Assembly: GCF_000429265.1 (NCBI RefSeq)
Contig: NZ_KE386872.1
Coordinates: 1 to 64,000 of the forward strand
Length of the DNA: 64,000 nucleotides
From: Actinomyces gerencseriae DSM 6844
Lineage (GTDB): Bacteria; Actinomycetota; Actinomycetes; Actinomycetales; Actinomycetaceae
Direction: 5' to 3'
Shown here piece after piece: positions 60,345 through 64,000 of this stretch. Under the pieces are notes generated by a model. The model had not been told where the DNA came from, searched no databases, and worked only from the letters and a program-made list of their open reading frames with translations. The translations under genes and the position numbers were made by a program. The first letter of the stretch is position 1. Each line of letters begins with the position of its first letter.

Positions 60345-61163
60345 ATGCCGCGCACCGAGAACTTCAGCACCATCACCCTCGACGAGCTCAACGCCGAAGC
60401 GGGTCTGCTCACCCGCATGGACCGCAAGTACCTGGTACCGCCCGATGACGCCCAGGAGGTCATCGACGCCCTCGCCCCACGGGCCCGGGTCCTGCAGATC
60501 GACGGGCTCCGCGACTTCCGCTACGCCTCCACCTACTTCGACACGCCCGCCCTGGACGCTTTCTTCCTGGCCGCCCGCAAGCGTCGTCGGCGCTACAAGG
60601 TTCGCACCCGCACCTACATGGACTCGGACCTGTGCTTCCTGGAGGTCAAGACCAACGGCTCACGGGAGGCCACGGTCAAGGACCGTCTGAGGTACCGCCC
60701 CGACGACGCCGACCGCCTCACTCCCGAGGGCCGCGACTTCGTCGTCGAGCGCCTGGTGGAGTCCGAGACCTGTGCGCGGGAGGATGCTCGCAGGGTGGCC
60801 GACGCCCTGGTGCCCGTCATGGACACCACCTACCGGCGCACCACGCTCCACCTGCCGGCCGACAGCGCCCGCGCCACCTTCGACACCGCGCTGACTTGGG
60901 AGCTGTTCGGCTCCGACGGCCTCCGGACGGACCGTCGAGTGCTCGTCAACAAGCGAGTGGTGGTGGAGACGAAGAATCCCTTCACGGCGTCCCCCACGGA
61001 CCGACTCCTGTGGACTCGGGGCCACCGTCCGACCAGTCTGTCCAAGTACGCCACCGGGATGGCCGTGCTCCACGAGAACCTGCCCACCAACAAGTGGCAC
61101 CGCACGATCACTCGGAAGCTCGACGCGTACCGGCACGACTGCTCGACACGACGGGACGTCTGA
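60345..61163 (+). CDS. VTC-domain (polyphosphate polymerase-like) protein
   Basis: 272 aa from ATG 60345, with GAAAGGGGAG as RBS. The VTC tunnel fold is visible: LLTRMDRKYLVPP, ASTYFDTPALDAFFLAARKR then RRRYKVRTRTY, LEVKTNG (Glu/Lys) and VVVETKNPF, SLSKYATGMA near the end. In yeast the related VTC domain makes polyphosphate; these bacterial members lack the SPX part and the substrate is unproven. It follows the DUF4956 gene at 190 nt and is duplicated at 62366-63247. Confidence 0.85.
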   Translation: MPRTENFSTITLDELNAEAGLLTRMDRKYLVPPDDAQEVIDALAPRARVLQIDGLRDFRYASTYFDTPALDAFFLAARKRRRRYKVRTRTYMDSDLCFLEVKTNGSREATVKDRLRYRPDDADRLTPEGRDFVVERLVESETCAREDARRVADALVPVMDTTYRRTTLHLPADSARATFDTALTWELFGSDGLRTDRRVLVNKRVVVETKNPFTASPTDRLLWTRGHRPTSLSKYATGMAVLHENLPTNKWHRTITRKLDAYRHDCSTRRDV

Positions 61164-61437
61164 GACGGGCGCGGCCGGGGCCGGCCCCCGCCCCGTCGAT
61201 GCGGTGGGAGCCGGCCCCGCGGTCCCGGCGCTCCGGGCCGCTGGAGAGCCGGAAGAGGCTCGGGGGACTCGGGCCGGGTCGGCGCGCACGTCATGCCTCA
61301 TTCATGCTCCATTCACAGGGGGCTCACTGACTCCGCCTCTTGACTCTGTACCGACGACGGGCCGGTCCCGGCACGGGTCGACATGAACCGGCTCGACTCG
61401 CGACCGGCCCAGGACACCGGATCCAAGGAGCCTCACC

Positions 61438-62178
61438 ATGACCCTCGCCCCACTGGCCTCCATCGGCGCCGACCTGATCGCCCTGACGACGCTCGTCGGC
61501 GGGCTGTACGTCCGGCGCCACAGCCGCAAGGACCTCCTGGCCGCCTATGTCGGCGTCAATGTGGGCGTGCTGGCGGTGACCCTCCTCCTGGCGACCTCCA
61601 ACGTCGGGGCCGGGCTGGGACTGGGGCTGTTCGGCGTCCTGTCGATCATCCGCCTGCGCTCCACCGAACTCGCCCAGCACGAGGTCGCCTACTTCTTCGC
61701 AGCCCTCGCCCTCGGCCTGCTCGGCGGGATCGGCGCCTCCCCCGCGACGACGGCGCTGCTCATGGCCCTCGTCGTCACCTCCCTGTGGATCGGCGACCAC
61801 CCCTCCCTGCTGCGCCGCAACCGGCACCAGGTGATCATGGTCGACCACGCGATCGTCGATGAGACCGCCCTGACCGAGCACCTCGCCCGTCTGCTCGGCG
61901 CCCGGATCAGCTCCATCGACGTCCAGCGCCTCGACCTGGTCAACGACACCACCCTCGTCGACGTCCGCTACCGGCTCCACCGCCCCCTGCCCCAGGAGGA
62001 GACCGACGCGCCCGCCCTCACGAGCGCGCGGAGCCCGGAGAGCCCTGACGGCGCAGCGGAGCTGCCGGCGGCCCCCTCCCCCGCGGACGCCTGGAACCCG
62101 ATCATGCAGGAGCCGCCCTCCTACCGCCCGCAGCGCGAGCCCCGGAGCGCCGCCGCGGCACCCATGGCGATCCGCTGA
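61438..62178 (+). CDS. DUF4956 membrane protein (second copy)
   Basis: 246 aa. The membrane part is almost residue-for-residue that of the first copy (ASIGADLIALTTLVGGLYVR, GVNVGVLAVTLLLATSN, GLGLGLFGVLSIIRLRST, YFFAALALGLLGG and QRLDLVNDTTLVDVRYRLHR), but the C-terminal tail is shorter and different. The duplication of the DUF4956-VTC pair is therefore recent compared with the tails. RBS GGAGCC lies at the expected distance. Confidence 0.88.
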   Translation: MTLAPLASIGADLIALTTLVGGLYVRRHSRKDLLAAYVGVNVGVLAVTLLLATSNVGAGLGLGLFGVLSIIRLRSTELAQHEVAYFFAALALGLLGGIGASPATTALLMALVVTSLWIGDHPSLLRRNRHQVIMVDHAIVDETALTEHLARLLGARISSIDVQRLDLVNDTTLVDVRYRLHRPLPQEETDAPALTSARSPESPDGAAELPAAPSPADAWNPIMQEPPSYRPQREPRSAAAAPMAIR

Positions 62179-62365
62179 CGCGTCGGTCCTGCATCGGTCC
62201 TGCCCGGCCCCGCGCCGGCTCGACCCGACGCCGCGCAGCACGCCCTCGACCGCCCGCGTCCCGTCCGGCCCCGCGCCGGCTCGACGTCGGAAGGCCTCCT
62301 CCACCGCGGGCCGACCGCATCGTCCCACCCGCCACCGACAGGAACCGACAGAACAGGAGCATCCC

Positions 62366-63247
62366 GTGCTCACCGCCGCATCGACGACTCGCCCTCTCGA
62401 CACCGGCCGTCTCTCCCCCACGACCCTGGAGGATCTCAACAGCGCAGCCAGTCTGCTCACGCGAGTCGACCGCAAGTACCTCGTCGCGTCCAGCGCCGCG
62501 CAGAACGTCGTCGATGCGCTGACCGGACGCGCGCTCGTCCTCGACATCGACGGCCGCCGCTCCTTCTCCTACGCCTCGACCTATTTCGACACCCCCGGAC
62601 TCGACTCCTACCTCCAGGCCGCCCGGAAGCGCCGACACCGTTTCAAGATCCGCACCCGCTCCTACCTCGATTCGGGGCTGACCCTCCTGGAGGTCAAGAC
62701 CCGGGGACCGCGAGGCGCCACGATCAAGCAGCGCCTGGACTACCGGGCCGCGGACGCCGATCGTCTGACGGAGGAGGGCATCGACTTCGTCGTCGAGTGC
62801 CTTGCGCCGCTGACCGGATCCGCGCAGGAGGCGCGCCGCACCGCGCAGAGCCTCCGACCGGTCATGGCGACGACCTACCGCCGCACCACGCTGCACCTGC
62901 CCGACGACGACGCCCGCGCCACCATCGACACCGACCTGGCGTGGACCGCGCTCGCACCCCGTTCGGGCGCATCGAGCGGCCCCTCCTCGACGACCGGCGC
63001 GGGCAGGACCCGCCCGACCGCCGTCGGGCGCGGCGCATCGCGGGCCGCCGGACCGCTCGCCGTCGTCGAGACGAAGAATCCGGCCCGGCACTCGCCCACG
63101 GACCGATACCTGTGGGCCGCCGGCCACCGGCCCTCGCGGATCTCGAAGTACGCCACCGGAATGGCGGCGCTCCACCCGGAGCTGCCCGCCAACAAGTGGC
63201 ACCGGCTCCTCACCCGCGACCTGGCCGGCGCCGCCCGCGCGGCCTGA
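62366..63247 (+). CDS. VTC-domain protein (second copy)
   Basis: 293 aa from GTG 62366, with AACAGGAGC upstream. It shares the motifs of the first copy: LLTRVDRKYLV, ASTYFDTPGLDSYLQAARKR, RHRFKIRTRSYLD, LEVKTRG, VVETKNPARHSPTDRYLWAA and ISKYATGMAALHPELPANKW. It carries an insertion of about 25 residues (SSGPSSTTGAGRTRPT) before the last conserved block. It is followed by a lipoprotein gene in the same direction. Confidence 0.85.
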   Translation: MLTAASTTRPLDTGRLSPTTLEDLNSAASLLTRVDRKYLVASSAAQNVVDALTGRALVLDIDGRRSFSYASTYFDTPGLDSYLQAARKRRHRFKIRTRSYLDSGLTLLEVKTRGPRGATIKQRLDYRAADADRLTEEGIDFVVECLAPLTGSAQEARRTAQSLRPVMATTYRRTTLHLPDDDARATIDTDLAWTALAPRSGASSGPSSTTGAGRTRPTAVGRGASRAAGPLAVVETKNPARHSPTDRYLWAAGHRPSRISKYATGMAALHPELPANKWHRLLTRDLAGAARAA

Positions 63248-63427
63248 GACCGCCCCGCAGGAGCCGCCCCGCGACCGCAGGCGCACGTCGAGCCCGAGCC
63301 GGAGCCGAGCGCCACTCGCGCGGGCCGGGCCCGCTCGCACGGGTCACCACCGACCTCACAACCCATCACGACCGATTCCGGGACGGCCGAGCGCCGGCCG
63401 CCGGATGACCGGCACCAGGAGACACGC

Positions 63428-64000
63428 ATGCTGAACCCACTGAAGCACCTCCCCGCCCGCCGCGCCGGGCGTCGCGCGAACGCGCTCCCGCGCGGCCGCC
63501 GGACGCATCGCACCGGCGGCGCGCTCGCCGCCCTGGCCGCGATCGCGCTCGTCACGGCCTGCGGGACCATCTCGACGACGACCGGACCGGACTCATCCTC
63601 CGGTTCCGGGACGACGATCAGCGCGAGCACCAGGAAGGCGTCCACCGGGGCGTCCGCGGCCGACATCCTGGCCGCGAACGCGGACACCTCCGAAGCCGCC
63701 TCGGCCGCCACCAGCACCGACAACGCCGGCGCCTACGACGCCTCCGCAGCCACGACCATCACGGCCTCGGGCGGGTCCGTCGAGGTCTCGGGGACCGACG
63801 CCGGCAACGTCGGCGTCAACGGAACGACCGTCACCATCACGGGGTCCGGCACCTTTGTCGTCACCGGCGCCCTCGACGACGGCCGGGTGGTCGTGGCGGC
63901 CGGCGACGCCGAGGTGCGCCTCGTTCTGGCCGGCACGTCGATCACCAATGCCGACGGCCCCGCGATCGACATCCAGGACGTCGGGAGCGCCGTGCTGGTC
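63428..64000 (+). CDS. Cthe_2159-like lipoprotein (partial, cut by window end)
   Basis: 191 codons to the window edge. The signal region RTGGALAALAAIALVTACGT is a lipoprotein signal with lipidated Cys. The mature part begins to form the parallel beta-helix type fold of the Cthe_2159 / carbohydrate-binding family (ITASGGSVEVSGTDAGNVGV, VTITGSGTFVVTGALDDGR). The family is commonly encoded next to DUF4956 and VTC genes, so this is probably the third partner of the cluster and binds surface polysaccharide. C-terminus not seen. Confidence 0.8.
   Translation, partial: MLNPLKHLPARRAGRRANALPRGRRTHRTGGALAALAAIALVTACGTISTTTGPDSSSGSGTTISASTRKASTGASAADILAANADTSEAASAATSTDNAGAYDASAATTITASGGSVEVSGTDAGNVGVNGTTVTITGSGTFVVTGALDDGRVVVAAGDAEVRLVLAGTSITNADGPAIDIQDVGSAVLV

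Overview
The window comes from a high-GC (about 70%) actinobacterium, most likely Actinomyces or a close relative in the Actinomycetaceae. The grounds are codon usage, GTG/TTG starts, a class Ib ribonucleotide reductase (nrdHIE with a detached nrdF), an LAxTG-type cell-wall sorting signal on a DUF5979-like adhesin, GPP34, DUF4921, DUF885 and LssY_C proteins, and a Mycobacterium-like toxin-antitoxin-chaperone module. The genus is inferred, not proven.

Layout. 1-25 kb is mostly conserved chromosome: GPP34 protein, DUF4921 HIT-like protein, alpha/beta hydrolase, low-molecular-weight tyrosine phosphatase, prepilin peptidase, CPBP protease, DUF885 metallopeptidase-like protein, a cluster of exported/membrane proteins with PQQ-like beta-propeller features (10.4-17.6 kb), an apparent toxin-antitoxin fusion, an amidohydrolase, an LssY_C membrane protein, a HigBA-SecB (TAC) module and nrdF. 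Its intergenic spaces hold several families of short repeats: mirror-image arrays of a GGTACGACCGCG motif (three loci), 22-bp GAGATCGGT repeats (four loci, mostly just after stop codons), and CGAGTC..GACTCG hairpins (four loci).

About 25.2-47 kb is an accessory region dense with defence-type genes and debris: an AAA ATPase + PIN-like pair bounded by a perfect 26-bp direct repeat, a collapsed RloA/RloB pair, a frameshifted HAD phosphatase, remnants of ISAs1-like, possibly IS66-like and ISL3 transposases, an AT-richer membrane protein, an ietAS-type system whose protease gene is cut at an ISL3 remnant, a large surface adhesin, and a frameshifted VapBC module. It also contains acetolactate decarboxylase and several uncharacterised membrane proteins.

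47-64 kb is metabolic: a lacZ-GPH permease operon with a divergent LacI regulator and two matching operator-like sites; nrdHIE with two NrdR-like boxes 32 bp apart; a NiaR-type regulator followed by a PTS-IIC-like permease; and a duplicated DUF4956-VTC pair leading into a Cthe_2159-like lipoprotein that runs off the window.

All four nrd genes are on the minus strand in H-I-E...F order, but nrdE and nrdF are 28 kb apart, so the accessory DNA lies between parts of what is normally one locus. The strongest candidates for something undescribed are the mirror-image repeat arrays, the in-frame HigB-HigA fusion with its SecB-like chaperone, and the ATPase-PIN cassette between direct repeats.
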